This document shows, in pieces, positions 11,581 to 22,188 of a DNA stretch of 64,000 bases (the stretch's first letter is position 1; the number at the start of each line of letters is the position of its first letter). The notes beneath the pieces are model-generated. The model had not been told where the DNA came from. It saw only the letters and a list, made by a program, of their open reading frames with translations, and ran no database searches. A program made the position numbers and the translations under genes. This stretch comes from Podospora pseudocomata (taxonomy: Eukaryota > Ascomycota > Sordariomycetes > Sordariales > Podosporaceae). The stretch lies in the NCBI RefSeq assembly GCF_035222375.1, contig NC_085889.1, positions 62,001 through 126,000 of the forward strand, read 5' to 3'.

Positions 11581-12175
11581 AAGGAGGAGTTGTCATCATG
11601 GTCGCCAATGGGAGTTTCATTCCGATTCAAGGCAAAAAACACACATTCATGAGCCATCAGCTTTGGGGATTTTAGGGATAGGGACTGCTTTGGCGTTTGG
11701 GTTGGCTTTGACGGGCGCTGTGGCATACTGGGTAGGTATAATGAAGGAAGGGAAAGACAGGACAAAGGAAGAGGAGCTTTCCGGTACAGGACTCCATCAA
11801 GCATCATTGAACAAAACACGACAAAAGCGGTGGGAATAGATCTTTTTGGGGGGCACTTTTACAACCAGCGGCATCTGACAAGCAAGCAGGCGAGCACGTA
11901 CATTGGTCACTTTCTCTTGATAGAATTTGTTTGACGGCATCTCTCCTTCAACAATTGTATAAATCTGCTTTGGCATATGTAGATGAATGCAACCATGTAG
12001 ACAACAGGGTGTCTTTGGGCTGTTGAAACTAGTGTTGCCACTCTCCTGGATTGGGTACCATACGGCAAACCAATAATCCCGGTGTGAGACACACATCAAG
12101 ACATGTTTTATTGCCCGTCTCATTTTTATCCAGCTTCACCTTCCCTGCTTCCCCAGCCCTCGTTCACGGCTCCGA
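11581..12175. other. convergent intergenic region
   Basis: Shared 3' flanks of the glycosyltransferase and endoglucanase genes. No feature was recognised. Confidence 0.5.
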
Positions 12176-13450
12176 CTAGATATACGGCTGCAGACTAGGC
12201 AAAACCCGATCATACGCCACACTGGACGGCGGCTCCATTGCAAACATGTAGTTTCCCCACCATGGGCCGCCCCCCCACCAAGCCCAGCCAGTCCAGACAT
12301 CGTTGTTCTGCTGCAGGTAGCTCAGCATTCCTGTCAGGGCAGCAATGCAGTTGGTGTTGGCCCCGCCGGCTGTCTCTCCGAGGAAACCCTTCTTCTTATT
12401 CTGCTTCAGCCACTCGGTAGCAGCACGGACACGTTCAGCGCCGATGGTGCGGGAAACGCAGGTTTCCGAGGTGCCGGAGCCGTCGCTGTCGAGGTACTGG
12501 TGCATTTGGTAAATAATCTTCTCGCCCGTCGAGCCGGCTGGATCACGGAGGGAGAGGAGGTTGGCTCCGTTGCCCGAGGATACCTATGGGCGAGTATGAT
12601 TAGTGCCAAGACTGACAATGAAAAGGGGCAAAATAGGGGGCGTTACCCAGGTCCAAGCGCCAGTCCAAGAGTTTCCTTCGACCATGATGTACTGAGCCGT
12701 CGCTCCCGTGGCACGGATGGCGTCGATAGCAGCTTGGTTGAGGCGACGGACTAGATCATCAGCCATGTCGTGATACTCGTTGTTGGTGTCAAAGATGACC
12801 TTGTCGTTGTTGACGAAGAGCTTGGCAATGGTGGTCCACCAGGCCGCGAAGCCAGCTACATCGGTTATGACGTTGTTGTAGTAGCGGCCAAAGTTGTGGG
12901 GGTCAATGATGGCATAGGCGCCTTTGCTGGTGACATAGTTGACGATCTGGAGCTTTATTAGCGACCTATCAAGAACAGGACACATTCACTGGGAAACTAC
13001 ATCAGTCAGGCCGCTGGCATAAGTGGCATCAAGTGGGCCATCAAGCCTGTTGGGAACAATGCGTTCCCTGACAGGGTGTCAGCGCTTCTGAATGGAATAC
13101 GTTATGTTGAATGTGCCAAGGTCCACTCACATCATGAAAGCAATGCGGAAAGTGTTGAATCCCTTGCCCATCAAGGCCTATCCCGTATCATCAGTTTTAG
13201 AAGCTACACAAGCAATCTGCCGTGTCGGATCAAGACTTACGTCGATACTCGACCTCACCGGCCAGGTGTAGTGTTTTCCAAGCTGGCCAGGCAGAGTATC
13301 TTTTCCGAACTCAGCACCGGATTGGTTGACGCCAACGAACTGGAACCTGGTTGCCCGCTTGGTCGGGGCATCACAGACTGGCGCCGGAGCCGGAGCCGCC
13401 AGCGCTGACCCGACGGCAGCAGCGCCGAGAAGAAAATTGAGAAGCTTCAT
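12176..13450 (-). CDS. secreted endo-beta-1,4-glucanase, glycoside hydrolase family 5
   Basis: Five exons (13241-13450, 13131-13177, 13001-13067, 12647-12946, 12176-12583) with introns of 63, 63, 54 and 63 nt join in frame to 343 residues. The protein starts with a signal peptide ([18 protein letters not shown]). It carries [12 protein letters not shown], the acid/base Glu in [21 protein letters not shown], and the nucleophile Glu in GFLGETAGG. This is the arrangement of Aspergillus EglB-type GH5 endoglucanases that cut internal bonds in cellulose. There is no carbohydrate-binding module or linker, so it is a catalytic-domain-only enzyme of usual length. The second (47 nt) and third (67 nt) exons are very short. 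The donor of intron 3 is the less common GTAGTT. Confidence 0.93.
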
Positions 13451-14609
13451 GGCGAACTCTCACACGATGATGGAGTGACAAGTTCAACATAGCACCAACA
13501 CGGCAGACTCATTCTTATACCAAGAGTCAATATTTCCATTCAGTCTTGACGACTGCAATCAAAACATCACCAGGCCACCGGAAATACCCCCTCCGCCCTC
13601 GCGATGAGAAAATAAAGTAAAGTTGATTAGGAGCTCTGCGCTGCTCAGATTTCCCTGAAACATTACACCACGAGCGAGGCTCATATTCAGGCATGTCGGC
13701 GAGCACATAATTCGCGAGTGAAAGAGGCTCCAATCGGCGCCTTTGGAGGTATCTCGTCACCAAGATGCCGATGCAGACTTTCCAACAGCCGGGAATCGTC
13801 GTTGGAGAGTCTGTGGGGTGACACCCTGCTCAAGGCCCGAATGGGGCTGCTTCCTCCGCCCTCCTCGAATCAGCCGTGAGAGAGCCATCGAGGGGATGGT
13901 CACAAGAAACAGATCAGATGAGTCGTTGAGCTCGTAGTGGATATTCTCACTTTAGCAAGTTCAATAATAAGATTGACTTGCGATGCATTAGAGACTGGAA
14001 CGACAAAACGTCGATCACCTAAAGATCGAGGACATAGATCACCTTAGTTAGGTAGGTACTTGGGGCTCGGTCCAAGTCATCAGACAAGGCTGCGATGTTT
14101 TTGCCTGTAAGGGAGGCTACTATTTCCCCCTGACTTGTATCTACCTTAGTCAGGTAGTAGGTGCCGATGTCATTCAGGTAGGTCAGATTATGGGGTACAC
14201 TGTAGCGAAATCTTAGCCCTTTGCCTAGCGATCACCTAGATACAAGAATGACCGGTATGGCAAAGCACCGCAAATTATCATTGCTATAGTCGCACTAGTT
14301 TCCTTGGCGACACCCAAGCCGTTGAAAATGCCGATCTAGATACAGGGCCGGGAGTAATCCGGCAACCGGAACAGGGGGGCGGAGCCGGCCCGCATGACCT
14401 CTGCCTTAACACCGATTTGAGCCGAATGTTTCGAGCCCCTTTCCCCTCGTAGTTGGTGGGCATGTTGGTGTTACACTCTGTCCAAATCCTCATTAACTCA
14501 GCCAGCTGATCGACCGATTCGCGTTGAAATTTAGGACGGTACAATCGGACGTCAAGCCGCCCGGCAACGCTATTAGCAACCGAACTCACCGGAGAAAAGT
14601 GGAGAACAG
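13451..14609. other. intergenic, divergent promoters
   Basis: This spacer lies between the divergently transcribed endoglucanase and D-lactate dehydrogenase genes. Between 13940 and 14240 it has several copies of AGGTAGGT-like motifs (for example near 14048-14056, 14150 and 14176), an oligonucleotide frequent in Sordariomycete spacers. No gene was seen. Confidence 0.45.
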
Positions 14610-16340
14610 ATGGCCAGACTCCGGGTCATTCCGGGATGCAGACGAGGCTTGCACTTTGGAGGTACCTGTGGACGGAGGGTGACCTTGCAGACAACACGAC
14701 AGTTAAGGCCACTAGGGCAGCCAGGAAGCAGCTGCCGACCATATTCTGCCACCACAGCATCAACACCGAATGGAAGAGGATGGGGCCGCAACGCATTCAT
14801 TGCCTCAGGGGCACTGGGTCTCGTTGGATTCGGAGCAGGTGTCATGATCGGCAAGGGATACTATGAATTAATGCAACCAAAGGCTGAATGGGATTTGAAC
14901 ACGCCGAATATCCCCAAGGCTATCACGTATGCCAACCGATTCGAGATGCTGCATGCTGCCGAGGAGATTGCCCGACTGATAGGCCAAGATTGTGTCAGTT
15001 ACGACTCTGATGTGTTGGAACATCACGGACACTCTGACTGGTCTACTTCCAACTCCTCAGAAAGAGCCGTCGCCGTAGTCTTTCCTCGGACGACGGAGGA
15101 CGTGTCTACCATCGCCCGGATATGCAGCAAACGCAAAGTCCCCATGATCCCTTTTGGAGCTGGCTCGTCGGTTGAGGGCAACTTCAGCCAGCCTTATTCA
15201 GGAATCTGCATCGACTTCACCAATATGGACAAGGTGATATCGTTCCACCCGGAAGACATGGACGTGGTAGTCCAGCCAGGAGTAAACTGGGTCGAACTCA
15301 ACAACAAGATTGCCCACACCAACCTCTTCGCGCCGATGGACCCCTCCCCCACAGCCACCGTCGGTGGCATGGTCTCAACTAACTGTTCTGGCACCAATGC
15401 CTTCCGCTACGGAACCATGAAAGACTGGGTCCTCAACCTCACCGTTGTCCTGCCTGACGGCCAAACCGTCAAGACCCGTCGACGACCACGAAAGACCTCG
15501 GCAGGGTACAATCTCACCTCGTTATTCGTCGGTGCAGAAGGTACTCTGGGTATGGTGACAGAAATCACCCTCAAACTCGCCCCTATACCGCAAGACACCT
15601 CCGTCGCCGTGATCCCCTTCCCCAGCATCAACGACGCCGCCGCAGCCGCCACCTCGCTCATCCGATCTGGCATCTCCGGCCTTGCCGCTCTCGAAATCAT
15701 GGACGACGCCCAGATGGCCATCCTCAACAAACACGGCAGCGCCACCGTCCGCCAACGCCGCTGGCAGGAGAAGCCTACCCTGTTTATCAAACTCTCCGGC
15801 ACCACCGAAGCAATCAAATCCGACATTTCACGGGTCTCATCCCTCGTGGCACCTTTCAGTGCTCACCAGCTCATCTTTGCTAGATCGAAAAAGGAGGAAT
15901 CCAATCTCTGGGCTGCGCGCAAAGAAGCCTTGTTCACCATGGTTAATATCCGCCCCGAGGGAACAGAAATGTGGTCTACCGACGTTGCGGTGCCCATCTC
16001 GCGGCTTGCCGAGATCATCACCTGGTCCAAAGAGGAGTGTTCCAAGCTGGGCATTTTTGCCAGCGTCATTGGACATGTGGGGGATGGCAACTTTCATGTG
16101 GCTATGATGTACGACCCGAGGAATGCAGGGCAAAAGGAGGCAGTGGGAAAGACGGTCAAGGAGATGATGAAGAGGGCATTGGAGATGGAGGGGACCGTGT
16201 CGGGGGAGCATGCTATTGGGATTGGCAAGAAGGGTAGCCTCAGGGACGAGTTGGGGGTGGAAACGATTGGGTTGATGAGGGCGTTGAAGAGGGCTGTGGA
16301 TCCGGATTGGATTATGAACCCAGGGAAGGTGTTTGACTAG
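14610..16340 (+). CDS. D-lactate dehydrogenase (cytochrome), mitochondrial, FAD-dependent
   Basis: A single exon of 576 residues. The N-terminus is Arg-rich without acidic residues (mitochondrial presequence), followed by a hydrophobic segment (ALGLVGFGAGVMIG, about 68-81) that would anchor it in the inner membrane as in yeast Dld1. The FAD-binding type 4 domain shows PFGAGSSVEGN (181-191), a pyrophosphate-binding signature, and GGMVSTNCSGTNAFRYG. The C-terminal FAD-oxidase domain has GHVGDGNFH and SGEHAIGIGKKG, both hallmarks of the VAO/DLD family. It oxidises D-lactate to pyruvate with cytochrome c as the usual acceptor. A glycolate or 2-hydroxyglutarate dehydrogenase relative cannot be excluded. 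Confidence 0.93.
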   Translation: MARLRVIPGCRRGLHFGGTCGRRVTLQTTRQLRPLGQPGSSCRPYSATTASTPNGRGWGRNAFIASGALGLVGFGAGVMIGKGYYELMQPKAEWDLNTPNIPKAITYANRFEMLHAAEEIARLIGQDCVSYDSDVLEHHGHSDWSTSNSSERAVAVVFPRTTEDVSTIARICSKRKVPMIPFGAGSSVEGNFSQPYSGICIDFTNMDKVISFHPEDMDVVVQPGVNWVELNNKIAHTNLFAPMDPSPTATVGGMVSTNCSGTNAFRYGTMKDWVLNLTVVLPDGQTVKTRRRPRKTSAGYNLTSLFVGAEGTLGMVTEITLKLAPIPQDTSVAVIPFPSINDAAAAATSLIRSGISGLAALEIMDDAQMAILNKHGSATVRQRRWQEKPTLFIKLSGTTEAIKSDISRVSSLVAPFSAHQLIFARSKKEESNLWAARKEALFTMVNIRPEGTEMWSTDVAVPISRLAEIITWSKEECSKLGIFASVIGHVGDGNFHVAMMYDPRNAGQKEAVGKTVKEMMKRALEMEGTVSGEHAIGIGKKGSLRDELGVETIGLMRALKRAVDPDWIMNPGKVFD

Positions 16341-16449
16341 CGTCGTTCTTTATCTCGCTCATATATATTAGGTAGTGGTATTTTTGGTTGAGTAGGTAGG
16401 TACTGTTCAACATTCAAAGCTCAGGTATCATCGCGAAATGTTATATTCA

Positions 16450-16830
16450 TCATCTACGCCCTGCCCTTAGTTGCCCAATGACCTCCTCTCCTACAAACAC
16501 CGCCACAGTTCCGATCAAGACCCAGCCCCCGACATACCAAGCCCAGTCACCCACCACACCAAACACCAAGCCCCAGATCAAAACATCGAATACGCACGAC
16601 GCAAAGCTCTGGCTCACTGCACCAGGACACACCTCAACCACAGACCGGCCGAACAGCAGCTGTTTTGCTTGCCAGAACCCTATGATGGCCCTCCAGATTG
16701 CATACAGCGTAAAAACTGCCCAAACAGCATCTCGAAAAGTGATGAAAGAGGGATTTTGGATTTTGAATGAGACTTCGTACAGGATCGGGCTGAAATAGGT
16801 TTGCCGCCGTGGTTGACGGTTTGTGGACAT
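16450..16830 (-). CDS. small membrane protein, unknown
   Basis: The frame encodes 126 residues from the ATG at 16830 (MSTNRQPRRQ); a longer in-frame start at 16947 adds a poorly supported 39-residue leader. Hydrophobic helices are visible at AVWAVFTLYAIWRAIIGFW, FDVLIWGLVFGVVGDWAWYV and GGWVLIGTVAVFVG, suggesting three membrane passes. No family was recognised. It lies convergent to the D-lactate dehydrogenase gene, with 109 nt between stops. Hydrophobic periodicity argues it is real, but there is no splice or motif proof. Confidence 0.55.
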   Translation of the reverse strand: MSTNRQPRRQTYFSPILYEVSFKIQNPSFITFRDAVWAVFTLYAIWRAIIGFWQAKQLLFGRSVVEVCPGAVSQSFASCVFDVLIWGLVFGVVGDWAWYVGGWVLIGTVAVFVGEEVIGQLRAGRR

Positions 16831-17116
16831 AGTCCGGGTTGGGTCGGAATTCGACCGGCAGCATTGATACTTCGTGGTATAAATGTGTTGGTGAATGTAA
16901 GACATTGGTGAAAACTTTATTGGGATGAATGGCGGGTAGCAAATCACATGGGAGTTCGGGTTCTTTCTATTAAATGCTGCCTGGGGGAACCACGTAATCC
17001 AGGAGACGTGCCAAGAGTCGAATGGCCATCGAGACCCGCCAAGGTGATACTAAGTTATCGAACATCCATCCTAGCTACAACAAGACGCGCTATCTAATTA
17101 TTGTCTTACAGGTCAA

Positions 17117-18794
17117 CTAAGCCTTGTTTTCGCCATCGCGTGTGACAGTCTCAGCCAAACCAGGCTGCTCCCCCTTTTCTTTTCTAGCAATGACAGCCTC
17201 GATCTCGGCAGCCAAGCGAGACTCGCCCTTTCTGGTGTTCCACGGACGTGGCCCGTCCTTAGAAAACATGACCTCAATCTCCTCCAACGTCTTACCGCAG
17301 GTCTCTGGGTAAAACACCCAGAACCAGATCGCCGCGGCAACGCACAAGGCGCCAAAGATGATAAAGAGCTTCCAGGTAATGTTGACAAAAGCTGGTGGTG
17401 TGAACATGCCCAAGGCAAAGTTGAAGACCCAGTTGGACAGAGCCGCCATCGACATGCCTGTGGCACGGGTGCCGAGGGACCACACTTCAGCAGCGTAGAT
17501 CCAGCATACTGGAGCCAGCGTAAGGGCGTACACCACGATCAGAAGATACGAGAAGGTGATGACAGTGTTGGCCGGGGCGCCCGGGTGAACAGCAATGACA
17601 ATGTTGGCATTCGGGGGGTTGCCAACTCCACCAGGAACGTCGGTGTGGTTGCCACCCATGACACCGCCGATGACAAAGTGGCAGAAGCCCATGCCAAGAG
17701 CTCCCCAGACAAGGAGAGTGCGACGGCCAGTCTTGTCAATGAAAAGCCTGTGAAGAAGTGTCAGTCTTTGTGTTGTTGACGACCAAACGAGAAAGAACTT
17801 ACCACATGACACCTGTAAAGATGATGAAGACGGCATACTGAATACCCGAAGTAACCATGGCCACATCGCCCTCCAACCCGGCCATCTGGGCGATATATGT
17901 CAGGTAATACACAATGACATTGGCACCAGCCAGTTGCTGCCACGCCTGTACCGTCATTCCCGCCATGGTCCTCTTCCACATTCCATTCTTGAAGAACTTC
18001 CTCCACCCCTTTCCAGCCTCCCTCTCCGCATTCATGACTGTGACAATCTCTTCCCACTCGGCAATCACCCTCGGATCCTCAATATTGCCATCCGCCTGGA
18101 TGTTTGCCAGCGTCCGGATCGCTTCTTCATCCCTCCCCACTTTGGCCAACCATCTGGGGGACCGGGGCAGAAAGGGCAGCCCAATAATGAGGAGAACGCA
18201 AGGGATAAACTGCGTCCCCCACGCCGTCCGGAAGCTTGCCGTCCCCGGGATACTCGCACACGCATAGCCGATAAAGTACATGATCAAAATGCCAAACTCG
18301 ATGGCGAGCTGCTGGATAATGACCAGACTCCCTCTCTTTTCCGCTTTGGCGATCTCGGCCAGGTACACGGGCACCTGAGCGGACGTGATACCAACCGTGA
18401 ATCCGTTGAACACTCTGCCCACGATCAGCTGGCCGACGTTTTGGCAGGCCACCTGCACAGATGTCCCAATGAGCCAGAATAAGCACGCAAACATGATGGA
18501 GTCCCTCCGGCCAATCTTGTCCGAGATGGGGCCTGCAACGGCAGAGCCGAGGACGGAGCCGGCGGCGAGGGCGGAACCGATGGCACCTTGGATGACGCCC
18601 GAGGGATTGTTGAAGTAGGTGATGTACTGGTTCGTGACGACGATGGCCGACATGGACGAGATGTCGAAGCCGAAAAGGGCACCGCCCAGGGTGGCGATGA
18701 TGGCCACGAGGTGGACATTGTAGATAGTGGGGAGCTTCATCTTGGGCATCCTGTCTAGGTGTCTGAGCCCCTTGGGTGCTGCTGATGGTGACAC
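17117..18794 (-). CDS. MFS sugar transporter (hexose-type)
   Basis: Two exons (17803-18794 and 17117-17747) with a 55 nt intron (GTAAGT...ACAG) join in frame to 540 residues and twelve membrane helices. Family signatures include FGFDISSMSAIV in helix 1, DKIGRR in loop 2-3, GRVFNGFTVGITSAQVPVYLAE, QQLAGANVIVYY in helix 7 and PETCGKTLEEIE after helix 12. These place it with fungal monosaccharide importers that use proton symport at the plasma membrane. One departure is that the strongly conserved PESPRWL at the end of helix 6 reads PRSPRWL (210-216), an acidic-to-basic change. The spacing to the next minus-strand transporter is 749 nt, so the two are separate units. Confidence 0.9.
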
Positions 18795-19543
18795 ACAAGA
18801 GCTCAGGTGGGAATAAGCTTAAATAAATGGAAGAACCACCAGGCTGGTCGATGGGAGCAGAGGAGGAAATTCTTGACGTTATCTATCTCGCCTCGCCATA
18901 TGGAGGTCTGGATCGGCCGACCAATATTACCCTTTGCATCCTCGCATCCTCGCATCCTGCGTGAGGGGAGAGACATACAACCGTAGACGCGAGCCAATGC
19001 GGTCAGGCCGCTGCGACCAGGAAGAGGCATGGTTGATACAAGCAAGTTGAGTCGTTCTGGATGTTACCCTGATGGTCGTGCGTGCCTGTGGTCCAGGAAG
19101 CATCAAGATGGTGGTGGAGCGAGGGAGGTTGGAGGAAATGACGAATCCCGCCAATCATGGGCCGGACCGTTGCGACGCAGCGGAAGTATGCCGTGGCATA
19201 CCGTTGAGACTGTGACCATCGATGCACCGGGTTTCGCAGCCGTGATAGGCGCGCTTCTGACCCATGCTCGGGTGAATGTAGCATCGACGAGCAGGTCACT
19301 ACCGCCTTCGGCAGTTTTATCGACGATACCTGACTTGCTGTCGATCGGTGGATGTGTCTCCAGGAATTTTCCCCGGCTTTTTTACCCCAACTTTGAGGTG
19401 GAGAGGTGGAGGCCTGATCACGGCGTGTTCAGTGTTTACTGTGTGGAGATGGAATGTGCCAAACCGGCGTCATATTTTCTGGTCAGACTGGCAGCTGGCT
19501 GCCTTTTTCCCACAATACAAGATCCATCCGTCTACCTACATGA
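18795..19543. other. intergenic between two MFS genes
   Basis: Promoter of the sugar transporter and 3' flank of the next transporter. A short direct repeat of CATCCTCG occurs at about 18938-18957. No gene was recognised. Confidence 0.45.
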
Positions 19544-20965
19544 TCAAGCGGCAGTGATGTACTGGCTGTGCGCCCGAATCCGCTTGCCATACTTGTACAA
19601 CACCCACGGTACTGGAACCAACACGACGGAGATGAATCCCAACAAACTGCTGGCCCATCCGGTACCCAAAGACGAGAATAGCTGCACGGTAAACAGAGGG
19701 AAGGCGCCTCCAAAGGCATACCTCAACAAACTGTTGGCACTGAGCGCACTCGCACCGTGCAGCGAACCATACGAGTTCATAATGTACAGGGCACCGCTGC
19801 TGTACACCATGATGTTTCCCACAGCAAAGGGCACTGCGGCCACGACAGGGCTCGCCCAGTGTGCGCCTGCGTTGGCGGACCACCCGAACCAAAACAAACT
19901 GGCTGGGTTGAGGGCACTGCCTACCATGGCGCCGTAGAGACGGTGCTCAGGTGGCACTTTGCCAACCCCATACTTGGTCTCCAATGCGGGATACGTGCGA
20001 CGGTCAATGTAGACAACCCCAACGAACCCTACTACGCACCCCAACGCGATGGAGAGAAATGTGAGGCCTTGCTGGCCCGGGGTGAAGTTGTAGTGGCCGC
20101 CCGGGCCAAAGATGTAGGGGAATGCGGCAAAGAAGCTGTAGAAAACGGCAAAGTTGAAGGCCATGTAGATGGTCATGAAGAGCACGATGGACTCCACAAA
20201 GAGCATCTTGAACGGCTTGAGAAGAATACGCTGGAGGATGGCGCGGGATGGCGGAGCGACCTTGGAGGACCATGTGGGTGTTTTCTCGTTTCGCGTGCGC
20301 TTCTCCAGAATGATCTTTTTGTAGGTTTCGGACTGGGGAAGAGCGTACAGGTAGTTGAAGACGATCATGAAGAGGATAACCCATTGGAGCCATCGCCATC
20401 CCTTGGCCTCGATCAGGTAGCCGCCGACAACAGGCCCAAAGGCCGGCCCCAGAAAAGGCGAAACAAAGTAAAAAGGATACACGACGCCGGCGAGGGTGGG
20501 CCGCCAGAGATCGGCATTGGTGCCGCCGCCCACCGACACAACGGCACTGCCAAAGAAGCCAGCAAAGGTGCGGCAGACAATCAGGGTGACAAAGTTGGGA
20601 GCCAGTCCAGAGCCCAGGGTGAACAGGCCAAAGATGGGAACTGTCGTCAAATAGACGATCCTGCGGCCGTAGTTCTCGCTGACAGGGGCAGCAATGATGG
20701 CGCCGAGACCAAGGGCCCAGAGGAAGAGGGAGAGGCCGAGCAATGATTCGGTGCGGGACACGTTGAACTGCTGTGATATGTCGTTGATACCCGAGGTGTA
20801 GACCGAGGAGGCAAAAGAGACGTTGATGCAGAGCAGGGCCGGAATGCTCGTCATGTAGAGGCGCTTCCACAGGGGCCAGTTGTAGGGACAGTCGGCATCA
20901 TCAGGGCCTGTCCAGTCCAGGTCAACCAAGTCGCGTGCCTGAGGCGCTCGGGAGGGGAGAGCCAT
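19544..20965 (-). CDS. MFS transporter, DHA1 family (drug/polyamine-type)
   Basis: A single exon of 473 residues with twelve predicted helices. The N-terminal DADCPYNWPLWKR motif, the loop 2-3 signature SENYGRR, and the helix 4-5 stretch TFAGFFGSAVVSVGGG with GPVVGGYL (motif C) mark the DHA1 (TPO1/FLR1-like) drug:proton antiporter group. Substrate is not deducible; polyamines, azoles and mycotoxins are all known for relatives. No biosynthetic genes adjoin it, so it is not obviously part of a metabolite cluster. The N-terminal tail is short (about 32 residues) compared with Tpo1. Confidence 0.88.
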   Translation of the reverse strand: MALPSRAPQARDLVDLDWTGPDDADCPYNWPLWKRLYMTSIPALLCINVSFASSVYTSGINDISQQFNVSRTESLLGLSLFLWALGLGAIIAAPVSENYGRRIVYLTTVPIFGLFTLGSGLAPNFVTLIVCRTFAGFFGSAVVSVGGGTNADLWRPTLAGVVYPFYFVSPFLGPAFGPVVGGYLIEAKGWRWLQWVILFMIVFNYLYALPQSETYKKIILEKRTRNEKTPTWSSKVAPPSRAILQRILLKPFKMLFVESIVLFMTIYMAFNFAVFYSFFAAFPYIFGPGGHYNFTPGQQGLTFLSIALGCVVGFVGVVYIDRRTYPALETKYGVGKVPPEHRLYGAMVGSALNPASLFWFGWSANAGAHWASPVVAAVPFAVGNIMVYSSGALYIMNSYGSLHGASALSANSLLRYAFGGAFPLFTVQLFSSLGTGWASSLLGFISVVLVPVPWVLYKYGKRIRAHSQYITAA

Positions 20966-21286
20966 GGCGGTCGAGCGTAAAAGTGAGTGTCCTGGTGATG
21001 TGAGCAGTCCATGTTACCTACCTCACATCACATACCTGTCGGCGATGATTCATCCTGTCGGTTATTCCCGTTGCGTGCCCGGGTGTTGTTGGTTGACTGT
21101 CGACGTTCCCTGACGGAAGCTTGGCTTGATGCTGCTTGTGGGGACTCGGACGAGGGAGGAGCTTTGACCACTACGAAAGACCAAGCTGTTGCACGTGACA
21201 GCGCATGATCCATGCCAACTCGGAAGGATCCTGGAAAGTCACTCACCCTCTTCCTCCCTCATCCTCACCACTGGCGACAATGCACA
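20966..21286. other. intergenic, edge of the accessory island
   Basis: Promoter side of the DHA1 transporter. No feature was recognised. Confidence 0.4.
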
Positions 21287-21382
21287 ATGGCCGACCTCAC
21301 AGCTGTCCCGGGCGAGCTGCCCAGAATGATATGCCATAAGCTCAAGGAGCCGTCTCGCGATTCAACCTCCGTCGAAATATGA
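21287..21382 (+). pseudogene. possible F-box start fragment
   Basis: A 31-residue frame begins ATG with good context and reads LTAVPGELPRMICHKL, the pattern (LP-E-----I---L) that opens an F-box. It stops after a further dozen residues and no continuing exon with domain content was found. It lies just upstream of a second F-box-like fragment. This may be the first exon of a decayed gene or chance; confidence is low. Confidence 0.2.
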
Positions 21383-21524
21383 CTCGGTTAGGGTTATTAC
21401 CCACCGGAAGGAAGTCGGGTAAATATCACGTGCCCGCGCGAAGGTTTCGCGAGAGGGCTGTTTACACAATACACTTAGCCTCTGCTGTGCTGTTTGTCGT
21501 GGCAGCTCTCCAGCATCAACAACA

Positions 21525-21715
21525 ATGGCTACCTTCATGAGCCTGCCGAACGAGACCTTTGTCCAGGATTTGCAACGAGGTACGCGATTTCGAAACCCTC
21601 GCCGATGTCCTCAACACTCTGCGCCTTGTCCCGTACCGCCCGCCGCCTCGCCATCGTCGCTGAAAGGTCCAGTGTCACGAATATGATGTGGACACCCGAA
21701 AAGAACAACCAATAG
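21525..21715 (+). pseudogene. broken F-box gene, 5' fragment
   Basis: From the ATG the sequence reads MATFMSLPNETF. After a one-base shift it reads ICNEVRDFETLADVLNTLRLV, and after a second shift RTARRLAIVAE. Together the three stretches follow the F-box pattern (LP-E---I----D---L---RLV-R----IAE). Two single-base shifts within 130 nt and the abrupt loss of coding character near 21690 indicate a dead gene cut off by later repeats. Function is not assignable beyond a former F-box (SCF ubiquitin ligase adaptor). Confidence 0.5.
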
Positions 21716-22188
21716 GAAAGAGGTGGCACGGTAGCCAATCAAGAGAAAGGAGGATAGACCAATAAGAGGTGGATCATCCGGGACATGAAGGACTCATGAG
21801 CGATTCCCAGGAATCACTCATGATCCCTAAGAGTCGGCCATGATCCGGGGAGAAACAGAATGATCCAGGCTTGGCATTAGGTCTATATATACGGAGGAAC
21901 TAAATAGCTTGTAGATAGTTCCGCAGTATGCAATTCACACTTGTATTCACGGTATCTTGTGTTTACAGTGAGACATCTTGTTGTGCACTGTTTAGCTGCA
22001 CCGAACCAATTGTCAGAAGTTACCTTCAACCCATATCCCTTTCAGAGGTTCTGTACAGGGGTTCGTCATATTAGTCTATTTATAAATATCTCCGGAAAAA
22101 CGAAATCGTTTAAAACCTCGTCCCGCCGCCCTATAATCCGGAAATTACTACGAGGGTTCGGCTTTGTATTAAGGATATTATCGATATC
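21716..22188. other. decayed repeat sequence left of the solo LTR
   Basis: No host gene. There is a CACTCATGA-type inverted motif around 21790-21815 and a TATA-like tract near 21884. The right part (about 21950-22188) may continue, on the minus strand, the DUF3435 relic that lies beyond the LTR, but frame matches are too weak to be sure. Confidence 0.3.

Noticed and set aside
19757-20746. 329-residue frame on the plus strand
   Set aside because: It is antisense to the DHA1 transporter and has no domain pattern.
21384-21400. TTAGGG next to the F-box debris as a telomere trace
   Set aside because: Only a single unit is present, which is expected by chance.
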